Assembly: GCF_009928445.1 (NCBI RefSeq) | Contig: NZ_JAABNO010000012.1 | Coordinates: 1 to 64,000, forward strand | DNA length: 64,000 bases | DNA from: Clostridium sp. C8-1-8 | GTDB taxonomy: Bacteria > Bacillota > Clostridia > Clostridiales > Clostridiaceae | Reading direction: 5' to 3' | Shown: positions 8,164 through 16,567 of the stretch, one piece after another | Layout: the number at the start of each line of letters is the position of its first letter | Position numbering within the stretch: the stretch's first letter is position 1 | Program-made: the position numbers and the translations under genes | Notes under the pieces: model-generated | The model's database searches: none | Seen by the model: the letters and a program-made list of their open reading frames with translations, nothing else | Told to the model about the DNA's origin: nothing

Positions 8164-9342
8164 TTAATAAGTTTTCTTAACTCTTAAATAATAGAAAACA
8201 CTTCTAAATAAAAAGATACCATACACTGCTATGGCTAAGGTGAAAACTAAAAACATCAGTATATTTGTAGAATCAATTTGTTTTCTAACTACAAAGTTAA
8301 CATATGAAGTTAAACCTAAAACTATAAGATACATTACTATAACTGGAGCATATAAAATCGAATAAGAAATTACAACCTTCCTTGCATGTTCTACTATATC
8401 TTCCTTATCGCTATACATAACAGGCTCAGTTTCATCTTCTGTATAGTCCATGGCCCATATACTCCAGTTGTAACTTCTTTCCTTGGAGGTAAAATATAGC
8501 TTCCAGCCTGCTTCTTTGTTGATCTCATAATACTCACTTGAAACATTCTTTTTAAAATCCACAACGTACTTTCTAGTAGTTTTACCTTCTTTAAGAAAAT
8601 AAAATTTATTACCATTTTTACTTACCTTAAATAGTTTCAAGCCTTTTCTGCTCATTTCTTTTAGCCACAGCTCTAGCTTATCTGGAGAATAAAATCCTCC
8701 TAGCTTAACTTTAACCACTGCCTTAGGTATTTTTCCAAGATAGATCTCATCCTCTATATTTTTCTCACCAATAGAGCTAACTTCTGGTTCCAAGTCCTCT
8801 AGCTGAAGCATTCTTTTATTTGAAGAGTTTATTTTAATAAGACTATAGAGAGAAAATATCCATATACCTATATATATCAAGTAAATGTATAATTGGACTA
8901 CTCCAAAGGAACTCTGCACTGGTAATCCTAAAAGCATTATAAAAACAACTCCAGGCATAGCTCCAAAAATTAATAATAACGTTAAAGCTAACAGTATCAT
9001 CCTTGTATATCTAACTAATCTATCGTTCCTATCAATTATGCTGTTTCTGCTTGGCATTATTTCAATATTCTCCGGTTCATTGACCAACAAGCTCCACCTT
9101 TTAAAGCTAGTGACAACTTGCCATTTGTCTTTTAACAAACTCTTAGATATGCCTGTATTCTCATTTCTCTCATAGCTAAATCTATACATTAACTTTTTCT
9201 TATCAGCATTAATGAAATAAAAACATCTACTTTTGAAATTGATATGCTCCAACTTATATCCTCTTAAGCTCATATCAGTGAGCCAATCTTCTGTGTTTTT
9301 GATGTCATAACTCCATAAGGGTCTTAGTACCTTTTTATACAT
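8164..9342 (-). CDS. DUF2812 membrane protein with duplicated domain
   Basis: A 392-residue protein with two similar halves. A DUF2812 domain (about residues 3-90, TEDWLTDMSLRGYKLEHINF) is followed by hydrophobic segments near 112-170. A second copy (about 215-305, LELWLKEMSRKGLKLFKVSK) is followed by two more membrane helices near 320-385. The function is unknown. In Firmicutes such genes usually follow a PadR-type repressor, as here. The start is ATG at 9342, overlapping the end of the padR frame by 8 nt with GGTGGGAG upstream, so translation is coupled. An in-frame GTG 12 nt earlier lacks a proper ribosome site. It is probably derepressed together with the PadR gene by a membrane-active signal (inference). 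Confidence 0.8.
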   Translation of the reverse strand: MYKKVLRPLWSYDIKNTEDWLTDMSLRGYKLEHINFKSRCFYFINADKKKLMYRFSYERNENTGISKSLLKDKWQVVTSFKRWSLLVNEPENIEIMPSRNSIIDRNDRLVRYTRMILLALTLLLIFGAMPGVVFIMLLGLPVQSSFGVVQLYIYLIYIGIWIFSLYSLIKINSSNKRMLQLEDLEPEVSSIGEKNIEDEIYLGKIPKAVVKVKLGGFYSPDKLELWLKEMSRKGLKLFKVSKNGNKFYFLKEGKTTRKYVVDFKKNVSSEYYEINKEAGWKLYFTSKERSYNWSIWAMDYTEDETEPVMYSDKEDIVEHARKVVISYSILYAPVIVMYLIVLGLTSYVNFVVRKQIDSTNILMFLVFTLAIAVYGIFLFRSVFYYLRVKKTY

Positions 9343-9667
9343 CAAATCTCCCACCTAGCCTTTTTGCATTATTATTCAATTCTTGTAATCTTTTAATCTC
9401 AAGTGTAATAAGTTTCCTACCTAAATCAGTGATTTCATATATAGTTTTTCTTTCTTCATTTGAGTAAACAACAACTATTCCATCCTTCTGCATCTTACTT
9501 AAGGTACCATAAACTGTACCAGAGCCTAGTATTATCCTTTTGTCTGTAAGCATTTCTACTTCTTTAATTATTCCATAGCCATGCTTGGGCTCATATAAAG
9601 ATAACAATATATAAAAAGCAGTTTCTGTCATAGGCAGATATTTATTTAGAACTTTCTCTTTATCCAT
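9335..9667 (-). CDS. PadR-family transcriptional repressor
   Basis: A 110-residue winged-helix protein with the PadR core LSLYEPKHGYGIIKEVE, the recognition-helix region LGSGTVYGTLSKMQKDGIV, and the wing ERKTIYEITDLGRKLI followed by a C-terminal dimerisation helix. PadR proteins repress small membrane or efflux genes and are released by small molecules or envelope stress. It is the first gene of a two-gene operon with the DUF2812 protein. ATG at 9667 follows AAGGAG. Two 19-bp imperfect palindromes at 9782-9831 are candidate operators for autorepression. Confidence 0.9.
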   Translation of the reverse strand: MDKEKVLNKYLPMTETAFYILLSLYEPKHGYGIIKEVEMLTDKRIILGSGTVYGTLSKMQKDGIVVVYSNEERKTIYEITDLGRKLITLEIKRLQELNNNAKRLGGRFDV

Positions 9668-9781
9668 TTTTTCTCCTTAAAAGATTGGGTTGGATTTATA
9701 CAATTATAAATGCGTCACTTTATACTTAACCTTTAGCTCCGTTAATATATGATTTTGTTATTGACCTTGCATATTTCCAAC

Positions 9782-9831
9782 TATATCACGATGTGACATA
9801 TCATAACTATACTATATCACGTCATGACATA
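9782..9831 (-). promoter_or_regulatory. Tandem PadR-type operators
   Basis: Two related 19-mers, TATATCACGATGTGACATA (9782-9800) and TATATCACGTCATGACATA (9813-9831), repeat every 31 bp, about three helical turns. Each is an imperfect palindrome of the TATxTCA/TGAxATA type. They lie 115-165 bp upstream of the padR start. The rest of the 9668-10048 interval shows no gene. Confidence 0.6.
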
Positions 9832-10048
9832 CTCATCAAGAAATTTATTCCATATATAGCAATTTATCCATTGCAAGAGTTACGTCTAGTTAAGTATCTT
9901 GATGCTTAGATCCAAATAAAAGCCTAACTTAACTTACAAATCCCCTTCATTAATACTTCTTTCACAGTAAATATTGGTATGAAATATACCTAAAAAATGC
10001 TATTATAAAATTAATTTAACATTATAAAAGATTTAGGAGGTTTTGAAT

Positions 10049-10690
10049 TTGAAGGTTTTAATAACTGGTTTCACTCCTTTTGGAGGAGAAGCAATAAACC
10101 CCTCTTTTGAAGCAGTAAAAGGTTTGGAACATATTATAGCTGCTGCTGAAGTAACTAAACTTGAAGTACCTACAGTGTTTCATGAATCAATAAAACTTTT
10201 AGATGAGGCTATTGAGAGTAATAAACCAGATGTGGTTATTTGTGTAGGACAAGCTGGTGGTAGATTTGATATAACAATAGAAAGAGTTGCCATCAATGTA
10301 GATGATGCAAGAATTGCTGACAATAAAGGCAATCAGCCTATAGATGAGCCTATATTTAAGGATGGTGCTTCTGCTTATTTTTCCAATCTTCCTATTAAAG
10401 CAATGGTGGAAGAAATAAAGCTTTCAGGCATCCCAGCTTCAGTATCAAACTCCGCTGGAACCTTTGTATGTAATCACTTAATGTATGGTTTGCTTTATCT
10501 TATAGAAAAAAAGTATCCTACTGTAAAAGGAACCTTTATCCACGTCCCCTTCATACCTCAGCAAACAATAGGTAAATATAATGCTCCATCCATGGATCTG
10601 CCTTTAATAACAAGAGCTCTTAGCCTAGCTATTAAGGCAGCAGTTGAAAATGATAAAGATATAAAAACTGCTATGGGAACTATATGTTAA
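10049..10690 (+). CDS. pcp: Pyroglutamyl-peptidase I
   Basis: A 213-residue C15 cysteine peptidase that removes N-terminal pyroglutamate from peptides in the cytosol. N-terminal [13 protein letters not shown], catalytic Glu78 ([10 protein letters not shown]), Cys141 ([13 protein letters not shown]) and His165 (TFIHVPFIP) are all present. The start is chosen as TTG at 10049, exactly 8 nt after AGGAGG (10035-10040). Another TTG two codons earlier is only 2 nt from the Shine-Dalgarno site and would add residues not usual in the family. The gene is monocistronic and convergent with the biosynthetic operon; a family A element and a bidirectional hairpin separate them. Confidence 0.92.
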   Translation: MKVLITGFTPFGGEAINPSFEAVKGLEHIIAAAEVTKLEVPTVFHESIKLLDEAIESNKPDVVICVGQAGGRFDITIERVAINVDDARIADNKGNQPIDEPIFKDGASAYFSNLPIKAMVEEIKLSGIPASVSNSAGTFVCNHLMYGLLYLIEKKYPTVKGTFIHVPFIPQQTIGKYNAPSMDLPLITRALSLAIKAAVENDKDIKTAMGTIC

Positions 10691-10701
10691 AAGCTAAAAA
10701 T

Positions 10702-10832
10702 AAGGCTATGTTAAAGTACTATGTTGAAATTAAGTGGTCAGCCATCCGATGCTTTAATGCGCTTGCGCAAAGAATTAATATAGCCTCTCCTTCATAACCA
10801 CTCAATTTAAACAATATTATTAAATACAGCCA
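10702..10832. repeat. Dispersed palindromic element, family A (copy A5)
   Basis: It runs from GGCTATGTTAAAGTACTATG to TTATTAAATACAGCC. The left arm (R type) holds TTGAAATTAAGTGGTCAGCC. The right arm (L type) holds ATATAGCCTCTCCTTCATAA and CCACTCAATTT. The outer ends GGCT and AGCC are complementary. This is the best preserved full-length copy, about 131 bp, in inverted orientation relative to A2 and A6. Confidence 0.7.
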
Positions 10833-10838
10833 AAAATA

Positions 10839-10882
10839 ATATAAGGTGCAGATAATTATAATAACTTATCTGTACCTTATAT
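10839..10882. terminator. Hairpin terminator between pcp and the biosynthetic operon
   Basis: ATATAAGGTGCAGATAA pairs with TTATCTGTACCTTATAT (16 of 17) around an 11-nt loop. It lies about 30 nt downstream of the KAS III-like stop and serves convergent transcription. Confidence 0.65.
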
Positions 10883-10911
10883 ATAAACATTCTAATATTA
10901 GCTATAGCCAA

Positions 10912-11898
10912 TTAAAAATATTTTAACAAAGTAGCCCCACAATTGACCCCCATAAAATCTGAACCTATGGCAAGTAAAACAATTTCATCACCTATCTTAA
11001 ATCTATTATTTTCTGTAAAGTCTTTAAAGTTTCTTATGATATCTACATCACCTACATGTCCTCCGATATAGTTCCTATAAAAACTTTCTTTTTCCATCTT
11101 ATACATCTTATAATAGGTATCGAAGAAATTCTCAGCAATATTTTGAATTATGATTTTATTTGCATTTTTTAATATTTCCTCATTCTCTCCTATTAATTTT
11201 GAAAATACTCTCCTAATTGCTTCAAAGGTACCAAGTTTATTTTTTAAGTAATTATAATAAGGGTCATCAGCTTCTTTGTTTTTCTCAAAATTAAAAGCTG
11301 CTACACTCATACGACCATTTGAAGTAGAGCTTGTCTTCATTATATTAAACCCTTTATTTTTTATATCATCTCCAACTACCATTATTCCAGCACCATCACC
11401 TAATATGGTAAAATCGATATACCTCTCTTCATTCTCATCTAAGAAGTATGGAGAAATTATCAGAGACAATTCTCCTTCTATGGAATTTAAAGCACTTGCC
11501 ATTCTTATTGCCTGAATTGTACTTGAACAATCTTGATTGATTACAACAACTGTTGCCTCTGTAAGTTTAAACTTTTCTTGAAGATAGTGTGGTACACTAA
11601 CATTGCCACCATAGTTATATTCTTCGTAGCTGGTATAAAATATATTTTTAATTTTTTCTTTACTAAAATCTTTACTCTGGAACATCTTATCCATCAGCTT
11701 AGATAAAACATCTATTATATCTTTCTTATCACCAACAGCAATATGCTGCAAACCTGTAGCTTTAACATATTTTTTAATACTATTCTCTAAATTATCATTA
11801 TCGATTGCCTTCTTGAACTGCTCTGATTTATAAAGTATCTCTTCCGCTGGAACCAGCTTATCAGGGATATAATAATCCGAATACAATATTTTAGCCAT
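10912..11898 (-). CDS. Divergent ketoacyl-ACP synthase III-like protein
   Basis: A 328-residue thiolase-fold protein of the KAS III/chalcone-synthase-like type and the last gene of the six-gene operon. The nucleophile is expected at Cys124 in VINQDCSST. The FabH HQAN histidine segment is not recognisable: the aligned stretch reads IIIQNIAE. The Asn-loop region reads IGGHVGDVD. The catalytic triad is therefore incomplete by the usual rules. This suggests acyl transfer or a different condensation rather than housekeeping FabH activity (inference; CerJ-type KAS III homologues are a known precedent for acyl transfer). The start overlaps the preceding gene by 8 nt, implying coupled translation. 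The likely partner is the ACP at 16564-16812. Confidence 0.75.
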   Translation of the reverse strand: MAKILYSDYYIPDKLVPAEEILYKSEQFKKAIDNDNLENSIKKYVKATGLQHIAVGDKKDIIDVLSKLMDKMFQSKDFSKEKIKNIFYTSYEEYNYGGNVSVPHYLQEKFKLTEATVVVINQDCSSTIQAIRMASALNSIEGELSLIISPYFLDENEERYIDFTILGDGAGIMVVGDDIKNKGFNIMKTSSTSNGRMSVAAFNFEKNKEADDPYYNYLKNKLGTFEAIRRVFSKLIGENEEILKNANKIIIQNIAENFFDTYYKMYKMEKESFYRNYIGGHVGDVDIIRNFKDFTENNRFKIGDEIVLLAIGSDFMGVNCGATLLKYF

Positions 11899-12904
11899 TA
11901 TACACCTCTTGCTTGCTTTCTTTAACTTTATTCTTTGCTGAATTATATATGCTTTCCATAAGCACTATTCTTTCATAAGCTTCTTGTATAGGTATATTTT
12001 TTCTTCTACCTTCAAATACATTGACTAAAAAATCAAGTTGATTTATATAGTAGTTAGAAGCTTCAAATTGAACTCTTTCACTACTTTCCGTTTCTTTTTC
12101 TTCTATTACAAGATTTATTTTAAACTTTCCAAGACATGCTCTAAAAAAATCTTTTACAACAATCTTTGCTTTCTCAAACTCTAAATGCTGTTCTACTTTA
12201 TAGGGAAGCTCAAAAGATGCCAAAAGCTCTGTCTCAAATCCATCTTCGTACTCCATATGAGCAGAGAAAGTAGAATCAATACCATTAGGACCACTAAAGC
12301 TAGAATGTCCTATATAGTACTTAGGATTTATACCAACTACCTCCTGTAAAAATTGTAGCCAGTAGCAGCTTAAATCATAGAAAGCCCCTCCCCCTCTTTC
12401 TGGGAAGTTCCTATAGCTATTTTTATTATTACCCTTTGGTACAATACATGTATAGGTAGTTATTTTTTTTAGTCTTCCATAGCTTTCAGACAAAATAATA
12501 TTTTTTATAGCTTGCTGCCATTGATGATGCTTTGTCATAACGCCTTCTACAAGCTGTACATCTCTTTTTGATAACTCAAATATTATTTCATCAAAATCAG
12601 CTTTATTTAAACAAATAGGCTTTTCAACTAATATATTCTTTCCAGCTCTAATAGACCTTATTATCCATTCCTTATGAAGGTCATTTGGAAGTGCTATATA
12701 TACACAATTTATATCCTTGCACTGAAGCAAATCCTCATAGGTATCAAATGCAACTTTTATCCCATATTCTTCTGCATATCTTTTAGCATTTTCAGCTTTT
12801 CTGCTTGCAATGCCATAAAGTTCTAATCCTGATACTTCCTTTGAAGGTTTTATTATGGCTCTAGGTACAATACTAGAGCAACCTATAATTCCAAGCTTTA
12901 TCAT
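11891..12904 (-). CDS. Gfo/Idh/MocA-family oxidoreductase
   Basis: A 337-residue NAD(P)-dependent dehydrogenase of the glucose-fructose oxidoreductase/inositol dehydrogenase family. It has the N-terminal Rossmann motif GIIGCSSIVPRAI, the family signature VEKPICLNKADF around residue 95 with the conserved Lys of EKP, and a C-terminal alpha/beta substrate domain. Members oxidise a ring hydroxyl of sugars, inositols or amino sugars. Within this operon it could tailor a glycosyl unit, possibly one attached by the adjacent glycosyltransferase (inference). ATG at 12904 follows CTAGGAGG. It overlaps the KAS III-like gene and is spaced 9 nt after the radical SAM gene. Confidence 0.85.
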   Translation of the reverse strand: MIKLGIIGCSSIVPRAIIKPSKEVSGLELYGIASRKAENAKRYAEEYGIKVAFDTYEDLLQCKDINCVYIALPNDLHKEWIIRSIRAGKNILVEKPICLNKADFDEIIFELSKRDVQLVEGVMTKHHQWQQAIKNIILSESYGRLKKITTYTCIVPKGNNKNSYRNFPERGGGAFYDLSCYWLQFLQEVVGINPKYYIGHSSFSGPNGIDSTFSAHMEYEDGFETELLASFELPYKVEQHLEFEKAKIVVKDFFRACLGKFKINLVIEEKETESSERVQFEASNYYINQLDFLVNVFEGRRKNIPIQEAYERIVLMESIYNSAKNKVKESKQEVYNG

Positions 12905-12913
12905 AGTAGCCTC

Positions 12914-14080
12914 CTAGTTTCCATGAAGATGCAGTAGATTACATTTAGAACAAACAGGGGTGAGCCTTTTACTTATTAGTTCTCTAACCTTATTGTATTC
13001 TTCACTATGCCATATATCATAAACGCTTGAATTATTTAAATTTCCTATAGTAAATTCAGAAAAGAATTTACAGGAAGATACTGCGCCATCTGGATAAATG
13101 TCCATTCTAGTAGATACTGCAAGACAACTTTTTTTCTGTAAATCCTCTACTTCTTCACCAAGTATGAAAGTTTGTACATCCTTAATATCTAAATCTGGTT
13201 GAAATCTTACCCTTATATTCCATACCTTATTATTTATCTTTTCTATCTGCTGTTTAAGTATATCTAGCTTCTCAGGTGAAACCTTGTAGGTAAAAGAATG
13301 CCAGCTTTTTTCTTTATTACTTTGTTCTATCCACGAAAAGTTTTCATCAAAATAGCTGTCCATATTACAAGCTGTATCCTCTGCTATATACCAAGGATAG
13401 CAAAGCATCAACATATCAACACCCATTTCTTCAAAGAATTCCACCAATTCAAATAGCCTAGGTATAACGCTATCGTTGATTACCGTATGAATAGAGATTT
13501 TCCCCTTATATATGCACTTTTTCTTCAAATCTAATAAGAGCTTTAAACTTTCTATTACCTTATTAAAATTACCCTTCCCTCTTATTAAATCATTATTCTC
13601 TTCAAAGCCTTCTATCGGAATCAAAAGCTCTAGATTGTCTGATATCTTAATTATTGACTCAAGCCTTTCAGGTATTAATAGTCCATTGGTACACATAGCA
13701 ACCTCTCTAGAATCAGCTTCTAAAAGCTCTGCTAATTCATTAAAGTGCTTGTACAAAAGAGGTTCTCCTCCCCACAAATACAGTCTTGACTTAACCTTCT
13801 TAGTATCCTCTAAAACTTTTTTAAATATATCTAAAGAAAGATCACTTTTCTGTTTTATCTCATCCATATTCCTATGAAAGCCCTTCTCATTCCACTCATA
13901 GCAATGCTTACATCTTAAATTGCACCTATTAGTAAGCTTTACACCTATAACCTCCGGCAATTCTGTTGCATAACATGGATTATCCTTTCTATTTCTTAAT
14001 GGATCTGATATATTTTTTAGCGTCCTTCGTAGGGTTTCCAAGGATTTTTCATCATAATGGACTTTTGTTTTTGGTTGCAT
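12914..14080 (-). CDS. Radical SAM protein with C-terminal auxiliary-cluster domain
   Basis: A 388-residue radical S-adenosylmethionine enzyme. The 4Fe-4S-binding CxxxCxxC is at Cys53, Cys57 and Cys60 (NRCNLRCKHCYE), and the SAM-binding GGEPLL follows near residue 105. The C-terminus has four further cysteines (KSCLAVS, SSCKFF, CSKC) in a SPASM/twitch-like arrangement, which usually binds an auxiliary cluster and acts on peptides or carrier-bound substrates. It is the fourth gene of the operon, 13 nt after the glycosyltransferase, with AAAGGAGGG before ATG 14080. The substrate is unknown; no obvious precursor peptide gene is nearby, so a carrier-protein-bound or sugar substrate is more likely than a RiPP (inference). 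Confidence 0.85.
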   Translation of the reverse strand: MQPKTKVHYDEKSLETLRRTLKNISDPLRNRKDNPCYATELPEVIGVKLTNRCNLRCKHCYEWNEKGFHRNMDEIKQKSDLSLDIFKKVLEDTKKVKSRLYLWGGEPLLYKHFNELAELLEADSREVAMCTNGLLIPERLESIIKISDNLELLIPIEGFEENNDLIRGKGNFNKVIESLKLLLDLKKKCIYKGKISIHTVINDSVIPRLFELVEFFEEMGVDMLMLCYPWYIAEDTACNMDSYFDENFSWIEQSNKEKSWHSFTYKVSPEKLDILKQQIEKINNKVWNIRVRFQPDLDIKDVQTFILGEEVEDLQKKSCLAVSTRMDIYPDGAVSSCKFFSEFTIGNLNNSSVYDIWHSEEYNKVRELISKRLTPVCSKCNLLHLHGN

Positions 14081-14093
14081 TATTTTCCCTCCT

Positions 14094-15194
14094 TTAACCT
14101 CTCCTTTTTATATATTCTGTAATGTAGTCCTTATTTGAAAGTCTCTGAAGTGCTAGCTTTACATGAAGTTTCCTTAATACTTCCAAGTCAAAATCAGTTT
14201 TCTTCCAATTCTCATAGCTAATTCCAAAGCCCAGTTCTTCCCACAACTCCATATTTTTCTTTTCATGATCGCCAAAGGGCTCTAAAAGTATTATAGGAGT
14301 ACATGCATTTAAAGAATCTATAAGGGTTCCTCCACCTGGCTTACTTATCATAGCCTTACATTTTCTTACTAAATCAAAAGAAGGATGGTATTGTTCCTTA
14401 GTAAGAAACATCGTTTCTTCATTAGCTTTAAGTTGCCCAAATGGAGGGAATACAGCTTTCCTACCTTCCTCCCCCCAGGCAGTCCATTTAGGATCCATCA
14501 TAAAGTATCTATTACCAAATCCACTATAATCAGCTTCATCTTCTCTGTAAGCAATAATATCTAATTGAAAATCCTTTTCTTTAAGTTCAGGAATCTTATC
14601 TCTATAATTACCCATTCCCCAACCGCCACCATGAAGCATAAGTCTATTCTCTCTATCATCGAAAGTAACAATGTCATTATTTTCAATGCCTATGTTGTAC
14701 TGTATTCTCTTCTCATCATAGTTAAATAAAAACATCTCACAATAATCTTTTGAATAATTTGAAATATACTTCTTTAAAGACTTCCAAGATGGAGATGGCT
14801 CACAGTCTATATAGATAATTTGAGCATTTATTAGTGTAGAAGGATTTCTTCTCTTATACTCTTCTAATAAGAATATCCAATGCCCTGATAAAACTATAAA
14901 ATCATCGATACCTTTTTCTTTCCATGAGTTCAACAGTTTGTCCACCTTTTCCATATCTAAGCTTTTTCTTATATCCCATGGCATCCTTTGGGCTAACAGT
15001 GCAGCCTTAAAGTTTTCATGATATGCAGCTTTACTGGATAATATATTATCTCTTTTCTCTTTAACCACATAGTTTTCAAAAACTAAAACTTCCGACTCAA
15101 CATCCTTACTATTAAAACCATAATTCATTAATAATCCTGGAACATAAAATCCTAGTCCAAAACCTGAACATAATATCATAACTTTCTTATTCAT
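14094..15194 (-). CDS. GT-B fold glycosyltransferase (UDP-glycosyltransferase/MurG-like)
   Basis: A 366-residue protein with a GT-B layout. The N-terminal glycine-rich ILCSGFGLGFYVPGLL is an acceptor-domain loop. The C-terminal SKPGGGTLIDSLNACTPIIL followed by EPFGDHEKKN is the donor-binding signature of GT1/GT28-type transferases. It should move a sugar from a nucleotide donor to the pathway product. Sugar and acceptor are unknown. It lies 32 nt after the ATP-grasp gene and 13 nt before the radical SAM gene, so it is in the same transcript. The N-terminal half is too divergent for me to name a closer family. Confidence 0.75.
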   Translation of the reverse strand: MNKKVMILCSGFGLGFYVPGLLMNYGFNSKDVESEVLVFENYVVKEKRDNILSSKAAYHENFKAALLAQRMPWDIRKSLDMEKVDKLLNSWKEKGIDDFIVLSGHWIFLLEEYKRRNPSTLINAQIIYIDCEPSPSWKSLKKYISNYSKDYCEMFLFNYDEKRIQYNIGIENNDIVTFDDRENRLMLHGGGWGMGNYRDKIPELKEKDFQLDIIAYREDEADYSGFGNRYFMMDPKWTAWGEEGRKAVFPPFGQLKANEETMFLTKEQYHPSFDLVRKCKAMISKPGGGTLIDSLNACTPIILLEPFGDHEKKNMELWEELGFGISYENWKKTDFDLEVLRKLHVKLALQRLSNKDYITEYIKRRG

Positions 15195-15226
15195 ACTCTC
15201 ACCTTCTCATTCTAAAAATAACTGAA

Positions 15227-16567
15227 TCAATTGTTACTACTATTTATTCCAACTTCTTTTAATGAATCAATAAGCTTTCCTCTTAATACTTCCGACATAC
15301 TTATATCTTTGAAGAACGTAGAAAAATATAACCTTCCTTTATAGGTACTCAAAGCTCTATCAGCATCAAGATTTCTATTTATGAATACTGTGTTACTACT
15401 TAAAGGCATTACACCGCTATCTGAGTAAGATCTAAAAAGTATATTCTTTCTTGAAAGCGCCTCAAGAATATCTGAATATTCAGTCTTTTTATTAAAGGAT
15501 ACGTTTATAGATGTAAATCCACAACCTAACCCTATTTTTTGAGCATATAAATCCACATTATGCTTAATAAGACTCATTGATCTTCTAGCATTTATTTCAA
15601 CAATGGGACATATAGTTTGGTCCTTAAGTACCATGGAGTCTATACATACATCACCATAATATCCATCCTTATATAACTCTTCTGCCACCCTTGCCATTAC
15701 CTGAAAATAACCTCTTTTATCAATAAAATCAACAAACTCCTTATCAGGAGTATAGGAACCAAGGTATGCTAGTCCTGTATTTCTTACTTCCTGAATAGAT
15801 AATATTTCAAAGTCTCCATCTTTATAGATTTTGAATTGGCAAGAGAAATCCTTGATTTTATCTAGTAAAGGCTCAACAATAAGCTCTACCTTCTTTCCTT
15901 TCTTTTCTTGAACTTCTATATAAGAAACAATTCTCTTCAACATTCCTTCACTGGTAATGATTTGGTTTCCTTTTCCTGATACTCCGAAGGAATCTTTTAT
16001 TATTATGCTGCCTTTATTTAGATATTTTTTTCCCTCCTCATAAAGCTCTACTGAGGAGTATACTAACTTAATTTCATTATTTGTAGCCAATTTAAGATTT
16101 AGATTAGAAGAATATATTTTAGAATTTACCTTTTTAACAACCTCTATTTTAGGATAATCAACCGATTTTCCATATAGCTCGCTTACTCTATAAGCTTCAG
16201 GAATTATTGCAAATGTTTCGAGATTTGTATTTGTAGAAAAGATTTTATTTATTTCTGTTCCATGATTATCTATAAGCAACTGACATATATTTTTATCTAA
16301 CTGCTCTTTAGATATATCCTCACTAAGATTAAAGTCATTACATTGAAATTTAATTCCTAATTCTCTTAAATAACTTATATGATTAGAGTCCATCTTATAT
16401 CTTGTTAAAACGGTGTCTTCTGAATCACATAGTATAAAAAGCAGTTCATCCATTGCCCTTACTATATTATCTGCTTTGCGATCTGGTATTTGTGGAAGCT
16501 TCGCTAACTTCGAATCTCTCCAATACTTTTCTGCATTGAACTCTCCATAGTAAATGCACTTACTCAT
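15227..16567 (-). CDS. ATP-grasp ligase
   Basis: A 446-residue ATP-grasp enzyme. The glycine-rich nucleotide loop is IIIKDSFGVSGKGNQII (188-204), with a metal-binding acidic/Asn motif at IVEINARRSMS (322-332). The N-terminal 130 residues are a pre-grasp domain. Such enzymes make acyl-phosphates and form amide or thioester bonds. In several NRPS-independent pathways an ATP-grasp enzyme loads or couples amino acids on stand-alone carrier proteins. Its start overlaps the ACP stop by 4 nt (ATGA), so the two proteins are made together and are likely partners. It may charge the ACP or condense an amino acid with an ACP-bound acid (inference). Confidence 0.82.
   Translation of the reverse strand: MSKCIYYGEFNAEKYWRDSKLAKLPQIPDRKADNIVRAMDELLFILCDSEDTVLTRYKMDSNHISYLRELGIKFQCNDFNLSEDISKEQLDKNICQLLIDNHGTEINKIFSTNTNLETFAIIPEAYRVSELYGKSVDYPKIEVVKKVNSKIYSSNLNLKLATNNEIKLVYSSVELYEEGKKYLNKGSIIIKDSFGVSGKGNQIITSEGMLKRIVSYIEVQEKKGKKVELIVEPLLDKIKDFSCQFKIYKDGDFEILSIQEVRNTGLAYLGSYTPDKEFVDFIDKRGYFQVMARVAEELYKDGYYGDVCIDSMVLKDQTICPIVEINARRSMSLIKHNVDLYAQKIGLGCGFTSINVSFNKKTEYSDILEALSRKNILFRSYSDSGVMPLSSNTVFINRNLDADRALSTYKGRLYFSTFFKDISMSEVLRGKLIDSLKEVGINSSNN

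Noticed and set aside
12914..14080. Radical SAM gene as part of a RiPP cluster
   Set aside because: No small precursor peptide or peptide-recognition domain is visible near it; an ACP-based route fits the neighbours better.
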